64,000 nucleotides of DNA from an uncultured Aquimarina sp. (GCF_947492965.1 NZ_CANLOZ010000015.1:1-64000); one strand, 5' to 3'; shown: positions 35,659 through 45,048, numbered from the stretch's first letter. Translations and numbers: made by a program. The notes: a model not told the origin generated them from the sequence alone.

Positions 35659-35695
35659 TGACTTGCGATTGATTTATGTTTACGTTAAAGAGTTA

Positions 35696-37486
35696 TTATC
35701 CTTTGCTTATTTTTACATTTCCTCCTCCCTGAAAAGAAGCTGTTGCTCCGCAAGCAATTTTCATATTTGCTTTACTTTGAATTTGAGCATTTCCACTATT
35801 CTGTATCAGATCACCTCCTATTGTATTTTTCATTTTATTTTCTACAATATTTGTATGATTCAAAGAAGATGTATCAAAGTTGTTACCCGTGTAGATTACT
35901 GTATCCCTACCTATATTTAAAGTAGCATCTTCCTCAATATTCATTTCAAAATTTTTAGCATTCAACGTCATCTTTTCCAATGCTGTAATGGTGATATTAT
36001 TATTGGCGGTGTCTATATGGATGGTATTTTGATTTTTGTCTATAATTGTAATGAATTCAGATTTTTCGGTATCATTAAGTTCGATAGTATGTCCACTTCT
36101 GGTTCTGATAGCTTTCACATTATTTTTATCTGTTTTCCAGCTACCTGGTTTTGCTGTTCCATTATAAAGGGCGCCCATAACATAGGGTCGCTCTGCATTT
36201 CCTCCTTCGAATCCAATAAGAACCTCTTCTCCTACTTCTGGAATAAAATGAAATCCTTTATCTCCACCAGAATGAGGTGTCATGACTCGTAACCAAGGGG
36301 TATATACTCCTAAAGGTTTCTGCCAATCTAACTGAGCTCTGATCCTTCCTAAACCTTCTGGATCATTATTAGCAGTAACGGTAGCTACTTGAGTATCACT
36401 TTTAGGATTATTACGTATATCTGTATATGGATATACATCTTGATCTACTGCGATTCCTTCGAAATGATTGATATATTTTCCATTCTCCGCAGCATTATGT
36501 GTTATTTTTATGATCCTATAACTTCCTTGGCTTTTACCTTCTTGTTTTATTTGTACTACTTTACCTAAACATACTCCTGGATTATCACTTTTTCCAGTGA
36601 TCAAAACTTGTTTGATCTCTTCTGCTTTTTTTTGTTCTGTTACTAAATGATTTAATCGCTGTTTCGTTTGTGGATCATTATATGTATTTAGAAAAACGTT
36701 GGTGTCGTGTGGAAACATCTCCTGACTTTTATTAGAAGCATAACCGTTATATCCATTTATAGAACTTGTAATTTCTGAAGTTGTTACCTTATGTTTTTCA
36801 TTATTCAGATAATCATTGGTAAAAAAAGAATAGCTATTAGATCTAGGATTTAGGCTTCTGGAAAATTCCATTAAATCCACACCATAGGTTAAAACCACAG
36901 GTTCTGAATCCATTGGTTTTCCGAAAACTAAGTATTCTCCATCATAATAAAACCATTCTCCATATTGCTTGGATAATCTACTTGCAAATTCAAAACTACT
37001 CTCTCCATTCTGAACACAGTAATGTAATGTATCTTTGGATCTGGTTTTTATAGAAGTATTTAGTTTAGAGCGATCATATTGCTGAAAGGACTGAGTAAGA
37101 ATGGATTCCAAATTTTCATCACTAAATGATGTATAATTTGGCCCATCATCTGTTATAATAGAATTACTTTTCGCCTTAATTAGAATAGAATCTCCGGTGG
37201 ATTGATGAAAACCATTGGTAAGCTTCACCTCGGTTACGATTCCTTTAAATTTTAATTCTTTATAGATATCTACAGCATCCAAAGAAGAAATCGTAAGCGT
37301 TATCGTTTGCCCCAAAAAATCATTGCTTACCTCTTCGTCCAAATTAGATGCATTTTCTAATACATCTCTACGACATAAAAGTTCTAGAGTATGATGGTTA
37401 TCAATTTCTTGCTGGAGTGTAAGTTTTTTAAAGGCCTTTATACAAAATCCCCCTATAAATAGCTGTATTTTAGATTGAAGTGCCAT
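35696..37486 (-). CDS. vgrG: Type VI secretion tip protein VgrG
   Basis: 596 residues. The N-terminal half matches the gp27-like part of VgrG/phage tail-spike proteins (LHYCVQNGESSFEFASRLSK, GEWFYYDGEYLVFG). The OB-fold gp5-like part contains NDPEGLGRIRAQLDWQK and VMTPHSGGDKGFHFIPEVGE plus ERPYVMGALYNG. The C-terminal end is a repetitive beta-helix spike (MKNTIGGDLIQNSGNAQIQS). It forms the puncturing trimer on the Hcp tube. No sheath, Hcp or baseplate genes are in the window, so this is an orphan cargo island probably served by a T6SS (Bacteroidota type iii) elsewhere. First gene of a six-gene operon. Confidence 0.93.
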   Translation of the reverse strand: MALQSKIQLFIGGFCIKAFKKLTLQQEIDNHHTLELLCRRDVLENASNLDEEVSNDFLGQTITLTISSLDAVDIYKELKFKGIVTEVKLTNGFHQSTGDSILIKAKSNSIITDDGPNYTSFSDENLESILTQSFQQYDRSKLNTSIKTRSKDTLHYCVQNGESSFEFASRLSKQYGEWFYYDGEYLVFGKPMDSEPVVLTYGVDLMEFSRSLNPRSNSYSFFTNDYLNNEKHKVTTSEITSSINGYNGYASNKSQEMFPHDTNVFLNTYNDPQTKQRLNHLVTEQKKAEEIKQVLITGKSDNPGVCLGKVVQIKQEGKSQGSYRIIKITHNAAENGKYINHFEGIAVDQDVYPYTDIRNNPKSDTQVATVTANNDPEGLGRIRAQLDWQKPLGVYTPWLRVMTPHSGGDKGFHFIPEVGEEVLIGFEGGNAERPYVMGALYNGTAKPGSWKTDKNNVKAIRTRSGHTIELNDTEKSEFITIIDKNQNTIHIDTANNNITITALEKMTLNAKNFEMNIEEDATLNIGRDTVIYTGNNFDTSSLNHTNIVENKMKNTIGGDLIQNSGNAQIQSKANMKIACGATASFQGGGNVKISKG

Positions 37487-37605
37487 TGTTAAGTTTTAAG
37501 ATTAATGTGTGAATCCAAGTCAGAAACAAGAAATCTTTACTTCAACCAATAAGTGAAAATGAAATTAGGTTAAGTAAGAGTTACATATTTCTATGATGGT
37601 TATTT

Positions 37606-37636
37606 CAAATGTAAAACACAACTATCTGTAAATCAA
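37606..37636 (-). promoter_or_regulatory. Promoter of the vgrG operon
   Basis: On the minus strand TTG (37636-37634), 20 nt, TACATTTG (37613-37606): a good Bacteroidota promoter. It lies about 120 nt upstream of the vgrG ATG, leaving a long 5' leader, and 23 nt downstream of the shared 15-nt box. Confidence 0.65.
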
Positions 37637-37658
37637 CCAGACATTCAGTGAAAAGAAA

Positions 37659-37673
37659 CCCCTGAAAACCACT
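37659..37673 (-). promoter_or_regulatory. Shared 15-nt box upstream of the vgrG promoter
   Basis: Minus-strand sequence AGTGGTTTTCAGGGG. It is 45 nt upstream of the -7 element, the same as the identical copy at 30708-30722. CAGTG and CACTG flank the region as an inverted repeat. Likely an activator or repressor site. Confidence 0.6.
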
Positions 37674-37685
37674 GTGGTTATAAAA

Positions 37686-37730
37686 GGTTAGTCGTTAAAA
37701 AAGATAAGGGTTAGCCGTAAAAAACAATAA
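37686..37730 (-). repeat. Imperfect tandem repeat upstream of vgrG
   Basis: Two 22-nt copies (37686-37707 and 37709-37730) begin GGTTAG(T/C)CGT on the plus strand and match at 18 of 22 positions, with a 23-nt period, about two helix turns. They lie upstream of the shared box. Paired direct repeats of this spacing are what LytTR-type regulators bind; that assignment is only a suggestion. Confidence 0.45.
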
Positions 37731-37759
37731 AGAAGAAAAGTATACAGAGGAGAGTAAAA

Positions 37760-37797
37760 AAGAAAAACTGGATATAAAACAATATTTATATCCAGTT
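37760..37797 (-). terminator. Minus-strand terminator-like hairpin between amylase and vgrG
   Basis: AACTGGATATAAA (37766-37778) and TTTATATCCAGTT (37785-37797) pair perfectly around 6 nt. On the minus strand a T-rich run follows, so it would insulate the vgrG operon from read-through of the upstream amylase gene. The 37800-38110 stretch shows nothing else I can support. Confidence 0.6.
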
Positions 37798-38112
37798 ATA
37801 TTAAGTAATTAGTATACATTTTACTGGGGATTTATTAATGAAAGTCTATCGGTGAATTGCATGGCTACTTGCAGCTGGTAATTCCTGTAAAAACTTTCTC
37901 AAAATACTCCAATTAATCTTAAGTGAAATAAAATTTGTCATAACTTCTAAATTTTAAATTAATAAACTTTTTTAACTCGTACTGATAATCATCTCATCAG
38001 TTGTTTGTTAAAATTCAAAACGCGTGCCAAACTTTACACAACTAAAAAAACACAGTGTAATCAATTGAAATACAGGTTTTTAAAAAACTCATTTTTTTAT
38101 TTAAATCAACAA

Positions 38113-38151
38113 TAAAAAAACCTGCCCAAAAAAATAATTCTCTAGACAGGT
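38113..38151 (-). terminator. Terminator after the alpha-amylase gene
   Basis: On the minus strand ACCTGTC pairs with GGCAGGT (one G-U) around a long loop and is followed by seven T residues, 23 nt after the amylase stop. Confidence 0.6.
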
Positions 38152-38174
38152 CTTGAATCAGCAAAATTTATTGG

Positions 38175-41100
38175 TTACTTTACCATTTTCAGCACTTTCA
38201 CATTTTTGTTGGAAACGATCTTAAGAAGATAGATTCCTTTTGGAAGATTAGCTGTATTCATGGTTACAGTATTTGTTTTGGTATCTTTTGTTATGGACGT
38301 ATTTGTATTTTTACCAGCAAGATCAAATATTTCAATTCGTACACGATTATCTTTCATATTTCCTATAAAAGATAAAGTCAATGAATCATTAAAAGGATTT
38401 GGCCATGCCTTTACTAATTGCAAAGCGTCTCCTTCTGGTTTCTGATCTACAAAAGATCCTTTGATATCTTCAGAAGACGGACAATCACTCGGGCAATTAT
38501 CAAACCATTGGTTATCATACCATCCTTCTACAGTTCTAAATTGATCATCTGTTTGTGCTCCTCCATTATCATTAAATACAATACCAACTTCTACAGATTC
38601 ATCTATGGTATAGGAATACCAAGGTGATCCTGCTACTTCATTCATCGCTACACCTGGCCAAGCTGGGAATCCAGGGATTGAAGCGTTCGCATTTTTATCG
38701 AATATATAAATATAAGCTGTATTCCAAGATGAAGGTTTTTTAAAGAATACATCGAATGAATCATCCGGAGTAATACCAGGACATTCTCCAGGACAGGTAT
38801 CTGTCCACCCATTATTGTACCATCCATCTGTAGTTCTAAACAAATCATCTGACTGGGATCCTCCATTATCATTAAATACGATACCTACTTCTACAGTTTC
38901 ATCTATTGTATAGGAGTACCAAGGAGAAGTTGACAATTGTGTCATTTCGATACCTGGCCATGCAGGGAATCCAGGAATTGCTGCATTCACGTTTTTATCA
39001 AATAAATAGATATATGCCGTTCCCCAAGTATCAGGTTTTCTGAAATTAACAGTATACCCAGCCACATCCTGAATAGTATATATACGACTTTCTATCGAAG
39101 AACTTCCAGCGTCGTTCATAGCGATAGCATTTAACTCTGTAGTTCCAACAGAAGATATAGCAAATTCACCTTCATATAAAGTACTGGTATTATCAGGAAT
39201 AGATCCGTCTAATGTATAGTATATAATTCCAGCGTTTGTTGCACTCATCGATACCTCAACACTTCCATTATATACTCCAGAATCTGGAGCAACCGTTAAT
39301 GTTGGTGGCTGTGGTCCTGTAGGACAATCACTTGGGCAAGTATTAAACCACTGACCATCATACCATCCTTCTACAATTCTGGTTAGATCGTCAGATTGCG
39401 CACCTCCATTATCATTAAATACAATACCTACTTGTACATCTTGATCTATCAAATAAGAATACCAAGGAGTTCCTGCTACACCATCCATTTGTTCTCCTGG
39501 CCAGGCTGGGAATCCTGGTAATGGATCTCCTGTATTTTGGTTAAATATATAAATATAAGCTGATGACCAATCTGATGGTTTCTTAAAATATACTTTAAAT
39601 GGCTCACCATCACCAATGATATAATCTCTAGAAACAATAGCAGATTCATTCCCATCAGAATCAATTGCAATTGCCTTTATTGAAGCAGAGCCATTCATAG
39701 TAAAAGGTGCTGTATATACTATACTTGCTGCGGAAGGATCAGATCCATCCGTTGTATAGTAGATAGAAGTACTTGCTCCTTCTGCAGTAGTAGAAGCTGT
39801 CATACTTACTGTAATAGCATCATTATAAAATCCAGAAACTGGATCAATAGATAAGGTTACAGAATCAGAAAGATCAAAAGGTTCTCCTACCAGTACAATT
39901 CCAAAAGTAGTTCCGAAAGTAACTGTTCCTCCTGTTACAGTTGCCATCGTATCAGAGAAATAATCTTTTAACAATGTACCATCAGGCCACATGCCAAATA
40001 CATTTAAAGCTTCCGCAAAATCATTATCCTGTCCTTGGAAAACAAGAGCTTTATCAGACACTCCATTACGATCATATTCACGTTTAAAAATATAAGGCGA
40101 ATCGCTTAATTTTTGATGAGATCCTCCTCCAATAGATATGTGTTCTCTTCTAAATTTCCCAAGCTTTCTCCAATGTAATAATAAAGCATCATCTATAGAA
40201 TCCCAATTCATATCAGAACGATACCCAGCATCTACGTAAGTAGTAGCGTTAAAAAACTGTCGCCCAGATTCATCTCCATAATAAATCTGCGCTCCACCAG
40301 GAGATAGTAATAATTTTACTGCTCCTTCAAACATATTACCTGTAAAGAACTCGCTAAAATCATGAGATCTTAGGTAGCTGATCATATTATACTCCCCAGG
40401 AGTATTAAAACCATTATCGTTATTGTTTAATTTTGCAGCAAAAGAACTAAATATTTCTTCCTGTCCTAAATCTGTATATGCTTCTTTTGGAGAACGGAAA
40501 TTAATCATACTATTAAACTTTCCTACTGTAAAATCATCTGGTAAAGGATCCCCTACATTACCAATAATATTTACACCAGAATGCTCTCCTGTCATGTAAA
40601 AATCAAGATCATCTAGTTTTTTTGTTGGATTATTCTGTTTCCATTCTCTTAAAGCAGAAACTGCTTCATCTTTTAACTCTGCCCATGCATCTACACCTAC
40701 ATGTCTTTCTGTATCCACTCTAAATCCATCAATACCGTATTCTCTCACCCAATCCGTTAACCACTTTATTAAATAATATCTAGGTGCTCTTGGTTTTCCT
40801 GTTCTTGCGAAATAAGCATTAAGCTCATCCAATTCTTGCTGTCTTCTTCCTTCAGCATCCCACTTATCTATTAACCATTGTGGCAATGCTACTGAATTGA
40901 AAGATTCTGTACGAATATCAGGTAATCCGAAAAGAGGGGTAGTTAAATCATCGCAAGGAAGTTCTCCATTTTCTGAACCGCATTGTAGTCGTACCCAATC
41001 CGATGGATAATCTTCGTCTACAAACTCTAACTGACCATTTACATTCTTATAGGTACGATAACCTGAATGATTCATCACAATATCAAGTAACACTCTAATT

Positions 41101-41558
41101 CCATGATCATGTGCAGTATCTATAAATTTTTCGAAGTCTTCTGCACTTGTAAAATTAGGATCAAAAGCAGTCCAATCATTTGTATGGTAACCATGATATG
41201 GATAATCCCTAAAAGTAGGATCATCTGCAGGAGGGTTATTAAAGCCATGTCGATTTTCTACTACCGGAGTAACCCAAATAGCACTCACTCCTAACTCATC
41301 AAAATAACCTTCTTCTAATTTTTGAGTAACCCCTGCGATATCTCCTCCATGGAAATCTAATTCATTATTTCTACTATCCTGAAAACGATCAAAATTAGAA
41401 TCATTGGTAGTATCACCATTGTAAAAACGATCTGTTATCAAGAAATAAACTGTTAAATTATCCCACGAAAATGGAAGATTTCTTTCTGCTTGTGCTATTC
41501 CTATTTTTGGTAAACATAGGCAAACCACTAATAACCCTAAGTAGAGTGTTTTTTTCAT
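38175..41558 (-). CDS. Multidomain T9SS-exported alpha-amylase (GH13) with three CBM26-like modules
   Basis: 1127 residues with a signal peptide (residues 1-22). The GH13 barrel has Asp282 (GIDGFRVDTERH, nucleophile), Glu325 (YMTGEHSG, acid/base) and His399-Asp400 (YLRSHD). After the barrel come two chitobiase-type Ig-like domains (about 567-649 and 753-830) and three starch-binding modules of CBM26 type (about 649-748, 833-930, 934-1028), each with PGFPAWPG and NDNGG(A/S)Q motifs. The last roughly 75 residues are a type IX sorting domain (AWPNPFNDS to KVLKMVK). It should cleave starch or glycogen outside the cell. No susCD genes are adjacent. Confidence 0.95.
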   Translation of the reverse strand: MKKTLYLGLLVVCLCLPKIGIAQAERNLPFSWDNLTVYFLITDRFYNGDTTNDSNFDRFQDSRNNELDFHGGDIAGVTQKLEEGYFDELGVSAIWVTPVVENRHGFNNPPADDPTFRDYPYHGYHTNDWTAFDPNFTSAEDFEKFIDTAHDHGIRVLLDIVMNHSGYRTYKNVNGQLEFVDEDYPSDWVRLQCGSENGELPCDDLTTPLFGLPDIRTESFNSVALPQWLIDKWDAEGRRQQELDELNAYFARTGKPRAPRYYLIKWLTDWVREYGIDGFRVDTERHVGVDAWAELKDEAVSALREWKQNNPTKKLDDLDFYMTGEHSGVNIIGNVGDPLPDDFTVGKFNSMINFRSPKEAYTDLGQEEIFSSFAAKLNNNDNGFNTPGEYNMISYLRSHDFSEFFTGNMFEGAVKLLLSPGGAQIYYGDESGRQFFNATTYVDAGYRSDMNWDSIDDALLLHWRKLGKFRREHISIGGGSHQKLSDSPYIFKREYDRNGVSDKALVFQGQDNDFAEALNVFGMWPDGTLLKDYFSDTMATVTGGTVTFGTTFGIVLVGEPFDLSDSVTLSIDPVSGFYNDAITVSMTASTTAEGASTSIYYTTDGSDPSAASIVYTAPFTMNGSASIKAIAIDSDGNESAIVSRDYIIGDGEPFKVYFKKPSDWSSAYIYIFNQNTGDPLPGFPAWPGEQMDGVAGTPWYSYLIDQDVQVGIVFNDNGGAQSDDLTRIVEGWYDGQWFNTCPSDCPTGPQPPTLTVAPDSGVYNGSVEVSMSATNAGIIYYTLDGSIPDNTSTLYEGEFAISSVGTTELNAIAMNDAGSSSIESRIYTIQDVAGYTVNFRKPDTWGTAYIYLFDKNVNAAIPGFPAWPGIEMTQLSTSPWYSYTIDETVEVGIVFNDNGGSQSDDLFRTTDGWYNNGWTDTCPGECPGITPDDSFDVFFKKPSSWNTAYIYIFDKNANASIPGFPAWPGVAMNEVAGSPWYSYTIDESVEVGIVFNDNGGAQTDDQFRTVEGWYDNQWFDNCPSDCPSSEDIKGSFVDQKPEGDALQLVKAWPNPFNDSLTLSFIGNMKDNRVRIEIFDLAGKNTNTSITKDTKTNTVTMNTANLPKGIYLLKIVSNKNVKVLKMVK
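38475..39612 (-). repeat. Triplicated starch-binding module segments within the amylase gene
   Basis: Three homologous coding segments at about 38475-38757, 38770-39060 and 39315-39612 encode nearly the same 95-residue module. The two C-terminal copies are adjacent; the first is separated by an Ig-like domain. The conserved DNA makes this a site where recombination could change the module number. Confidence 0.8.
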
Positions 41559-41938
41559 AATTAAGATTTTGTTTGTGTGTTAATAAAAGAACAACCGGAT
41601 AATTTATACGGGGAAATTATCTCAATCGTTGTAATAAAGATTTCTAAAAAAAAATCGAATAATATAATTATGAGTGCACCGATTTCTCACGAAAACGATT
41701 GAGTGTTGATATTTTCTTTTAAACAAGGTTAAAAAAGTAATAACCAATCAAAAAAACACTTAATATCTTGACATATTAAGAGATATATCTGCAAAATCTA
41801 AAGAGATCAGAACCTCGCAAAAAATGAAGCGAAAATTTGAAAGTTTCCCAAAAACAAACCACGGTAATTATTGTTTCTTTACCGATACAATAATTACCGT
41901 GGTTTTATATTCTAGATAATACAATGAGAATGTTTACT
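41559..41938. promoter_or_regulatory. Amylase upstream region with a split inverted repeat
   Basis: 380 nt between the amylase start and the helicase stop. CTCAATCGTT (41621-41630) and AACGATTGAG (41694-41703) are perfect inverted copies 63 nt apart, upstream of the amylase gene. They could be two operator half-sites for looping control. No clear -7/-33 pair was found. A helicase terminator occupies 41857-41904. Confidence 0.45.
41850..41904 (-). terminator. Terminator after the PcrA/UvrD helicase gene
   Basis: AACCACGGTAATTATTGT (41857-41874) and its perfect complement at 41887-41904 form an 18-bp stem with a 12-nt loop. On the minus strand it is followed by TTTGTTTTT, 35 nt after the helicase stop. 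Confidence 0.85.
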
Positions 41939-44269
41939 TTAACCTATGACTTTCAGTTTAGCAAATCGTAATAAGAGTTTCTTAATTCCTCCATTTTCAA
42001 AGTTAATTTCAGCCTTTCTATCTTGTCCTACTCCTTCTAATTTAAGAACTTTTCCTCGTCCAAAACGCATATGCTCTACAATAGTATCAGGCGCTAAATC
42101 CCCATCAATACTATTGGTTTTTGAAGCACTCTGAGTACCGTTGGTAATCGGCCGCAGCTTACGCAGTTTTCGTAACTGCTCTTCTGTAGGTCTATGCGAT
42201 ACTGGTGGAGATCCAGATACTGGTTTTTTTAGTCTCAACTTACTTTTATCAACTTCTCCAAAAATATCTGTATCCACCAAAGGCTTATATCGATATGTAT
42301 CAATTGGAGTTATATATTCTAAATATTTATCATCAATTTCTTCGATAAACCTACTGGGTTCCGCATCTACAAGTTTCCCCCATCGATATCGTGATTGTGT
42401 ATAGGTTAGATAAGCTTGTTTTTCTGCTCTTGTAAGAGCTACATAAAACAACCTTCGTTCTTCTTCCAACTCTGATCGTGTATTCATACTCATTCCTGAT
42501 GGGAATAAGTCTTCTTCCATACCAACTATATATACATAAGGAAACTCCAATCCTTTTGCTAAATGGATTGTCATTAAAGCGACTCTATCATCATCCCCTG
42601 TATCTTGGTCAAGATCTGTAGCTAGTGCTACATCTTCTAAGAATTCTGCAAGAGATCCCGTTTCATCAGCAAGCTCTTTTTGTCCTTCTACAAAATCACG
42701 AATACCATTGAGTAATTCCTCTATATTCTCGATACGAGCAATACCTTCTGGAGTTCCATCTTTTTTAAGTTCTTGTAGTAGTCCAGTATTTTTTGCTACC
42801 ATTTCTGCCAGAGTAAAAGCATCAGAAGTTTGGTTAGTGACCTGAAAACTTTTGATCATATTCATAAAGTTTTCCAATCGAGTTTTGGTTCCGCTATTAA
42901 TTTTTAAGTTAATGCGATCTAAATTTTCGATTACTTCAAAAATAGATCGATCATAATGATTAGCGGCAACAACTAATTTATCTACTGTGGTACTACCGAT
43001 TCCCCTTGCTGGATAATTAATTACTCTTTTTAACGCTTCCTCGTCCTTTGGATTAATAATTAATCGAAGATACGCAAGTACATCCTTGATTTCTTTTCGC
43101 TGATAAAAAGATAAACCTCCATAAATCCTATACTTGATATCACGTTTTCGTAATGCGTCCTCCATTGCTCTGGATTGTGCATTGGTTCTATACAAAATAG
43201 CAAATTGACCATTATTAAGCTGATGCTGCATTTGATTCTCGAAAATAGAACTCGCTACATATCGTCCTTCATCCCCATCGGTAAGCAATCTATTTACTAA
43301 AATTTTCGGACCTGGTTCATTAGCGGTCCAAACGACCTTGTCTAATTTGGTTTTATTTTTATCGATAATAGAATTCGCAGCTTCTACAATATTTCTGGTA
43401 GATCTATAATTTTGTTCTAAGCGATATTGCTGTACATTATCATAGTCCCTTTGGAAATTCAGAATATTATTGATGTTTGCCCCACGAAATGCATAAATAC
43501 TTTGGGCATCATCACCTACCACACATATATTCTGAAATTTATCGGATAAGGCCTTTACAATAAGGTATTGAGAGTGATTTGTATCTTGGTACTCATCCAC
43601 CAATATATATCTAAATCTATTCTGATACTTCGCTAAAACATCGGGAAAACGATTCAATAATTCATTCGTTTTCAACAATAAGTCATCAAAATCCATCGCT
43701 CCCGCTTTAAAGCATCTATCTACATAATGTTGATAGATCTCTCCCATACGAGGCCTTTTAGCCATGGCGTCTGCTTCTACCAATTCAGGATTTTGAAAAT
43801 ATGCTTTTACCGTGATCAGACTGTTTTTATAAGAAGAAATTCGAGATTGAACCTGTTTGTATTTGTAAATATCTTTATCCAATCCCATTTCTTTAATAAC
43901 AGAAGCTATTAATCGCTGAGAATCTTGTGTATCATAAATAGTAAAATTAGAAGGGTATCCAAGTTTATCTGCTTCTATTCTTAAAATTTTGGCAAAAATA
44001 GAATGGAAAGTTCCCATCCATAAATTCTTAGCTTCACTAGCTCCAACAATATCAGCAATACGTTTTTTCATTTCACGTGCTGCCTTATTCGTAAAAGTCA
44101 AAGACAAAATATTAAATGCATCTATTCCCTGATACATAAGATATGCTATCCTAAACGTAAGCACCCTTGTTTTTCCAGAACCAGCACCCGCAATTACAAT
44201 CATAGGACCATCTTTTTGTAATACAGGAGCTCTCTGAGCGTCATTCAATCCAGCTAAATACTCTTCCAA
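41939..44269 (-). CDS. ATP-dependent DNA helicase UvrD/PcrA/Rep family
   Basis: 776 residues, SF1A helicase that unwinds DNA 3' to 5' in repair and replication restart. The Q-motif and Walker A are LNDAQRAPVLQ and IVIAGAGSGKTRVL. Walker B is ILVDEYQDTNHSQY, motif III VVGDDAQSIYAFRGA, motif IV YRLEQNYRSTRNIV and motif VI FYVALTRAEKQAYL. The C-terminal tail (TIVEHMRFGRGKVLKLEGVG) is the PcrA-type tudor-like domain that binds RNA polymerase. Length is usual. Plausible symbol pcrA or uvrD; in Bacteroidota both names are used. Confidence 0.96.
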   Translation of the reverse strand: MEEYLAGLNDAQRAPVLQKDGPMIVIAGAGSGKTRVLTFRIAYLMYQGIDAFNILSLTFTNKAAREMKKRIADIVGASEAKNLWMGTFHSIFAKILRIEADKLGYPSNFTIYDTQDSQRLIASVIKEMGLDKDIYKYKQVQSRISSYKNSLITVKAYFQNPELVEADAMAKRPRMGEIYQHYVDRCFKAGAMDFDDLLLKTNELLNRFPDVLAKYQNRFRYILVDEYQDTNHSQYLIVKALSDKFQNICVVGDDAQSIYAFRGANINNILNFQRDYDNVQQYRLEQNYRSTRNIVEAANSIIDKNKTKLDKVVWTANEPGPKILVNRLLTDGDEGRYVASSIFENQMQHQLNNGQFAILYRTNAQSRAMEDALRKRDIKYRIYGGLSFYQRKEIKDVLAYLRLIINPKDEEALKRVINYPARGIGSTTVDKLVVAANHYDRSIFEVIENLDRINLKINSGTKTRLENFMNMIKSFQVTNQTSDAFTLAEMVAKNTGLLQELKKDGTPEGIARIENIEELLNGIRDFVEGQKELADETGSLAEFLEDVALATDLDQDTGDDDRVALMTIHLAKGLEFPYVYIVGMEEDLFPSGMSMNTRSELEEERRLFYVALTRAEKQAYLTYTQSRYRWGKLVDAEPSRFIEEIDDKYLEYITPIDTYRYKPLVDTDIFGEVDKSKLRLKKPVSGSPPVSHRPTEEQLRKLRKLRPITNGTQSASKTNSIDGDLAPDTIVEHMRFGRGKVLKLEGVGQDRKAEINFENGGIKKLLLRFAKLKVIG

Positions 44270-44534
44270 ATTTTCAATTTTTTATAAGCTTCGAAATTTA
44301 AGTAAACTATCTTTTTTTAAGAACTAATATGATTGATATTTATAAACAAATCATTAACCATAAAAAGATTAAATTTTTTCATCCGGGGAAATATTTCACA
44401 AGACATTTCTGAATTTTTATGCAAAAAACATCGTTTAATTACGGTTTTATAGGATAAAATACGTATCTTAGGAAAAGCTTATCTAAAACACCTAGATAAC
44501 GCCTTAACCCCAACATTCACCTAATATTTTTGTT

Positions 44535-44822
44535 ATGTCCCCAAACATGAACATTCAACCTATTGAAAAAGAACAAATTAAATTTCTAACCTTTCCAAAA
44601 AAAGACGTACTAGAGAAAAGAAAAGACCAAATTGATAGAGTCTTGGAACTTAAGAGAGCATTATCATTAGGCAATCTAGAACGTCATAAAGTAAAAATTG
44701 TTTTTGTGGATAATAAAGGATTTAAAAAAGTAGAAACGACTATCTGGGGAATCACAGATAAAGAAGTTATTCTAAAACAATCAACAATTATCCCGTTAGA
44801 ACGAATTATTAGGATATCCTAA
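44535..44822 (+). CDS. Conserved small hypothetical protein
   Basis: 95 residues, cytoplasmic, very charged, no domain recognised. The N-terminal half is a helix (KDVLEKRKDQIDRVLELKRA) and the C-terminal half is predicted beta (KVKIVFVDNKGFKKVETTIW, then VILKQSTIIPLERIIRI), similar in outline to small flavobacterial proteins of unknown function. Possible alternative start at Met5. It is bracketed by 265 nt without features upstream and by a terminator downstream, so it is likely monocistronic. Confidence 0.8.
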   Translation: MSPNMNIQPIEKEQIKFLTFPKKDVLEKRKDQIDRVLELKRALSLGNLERHKVKIVFVDNKGFKKVETTIWGITDKEVILKQSTIIPLERIIRIS

Positions 44823-44844
44823 TAAAAGTAAAACTACTTATTTG

Positions 44845-44884
44845 AAAGCTCTCAATAATATTTAATTGAGAGCTTTATTTTTTA
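44845..44884 (+). terminator. Terminator after the small hypothetical gene
   Basis: AAAGCTCTCAAT (44845-44856) pairs with ATTGAGAGCTTT (44865-44876) around 8 nt, followed by a T-rich run. Confidence 0.85.
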
Positions 44885-45048
44885 TTTATGTTAAAACTAA
44901 TTACTACCGACACCTTTTGTTTTATCATAGATCATATTCCGAATACAAACTTTTCTGATGTCTTTTTTGGCTATCATGATTATCAAAAATATATTTTAAC
45001 TTTCCTTTTATAGATTTTTGAATATCTTTAGAAACCAAAAAAAACGGC

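Noticed and set aside
30708..37673. 15-nt repeats read as att sites of a 7-kb island
   Set aside because: Same orientation and identical 45-nt spacing to -7 elements fit operators better; no integrase lies inside the interval. Kept as an alternative only.
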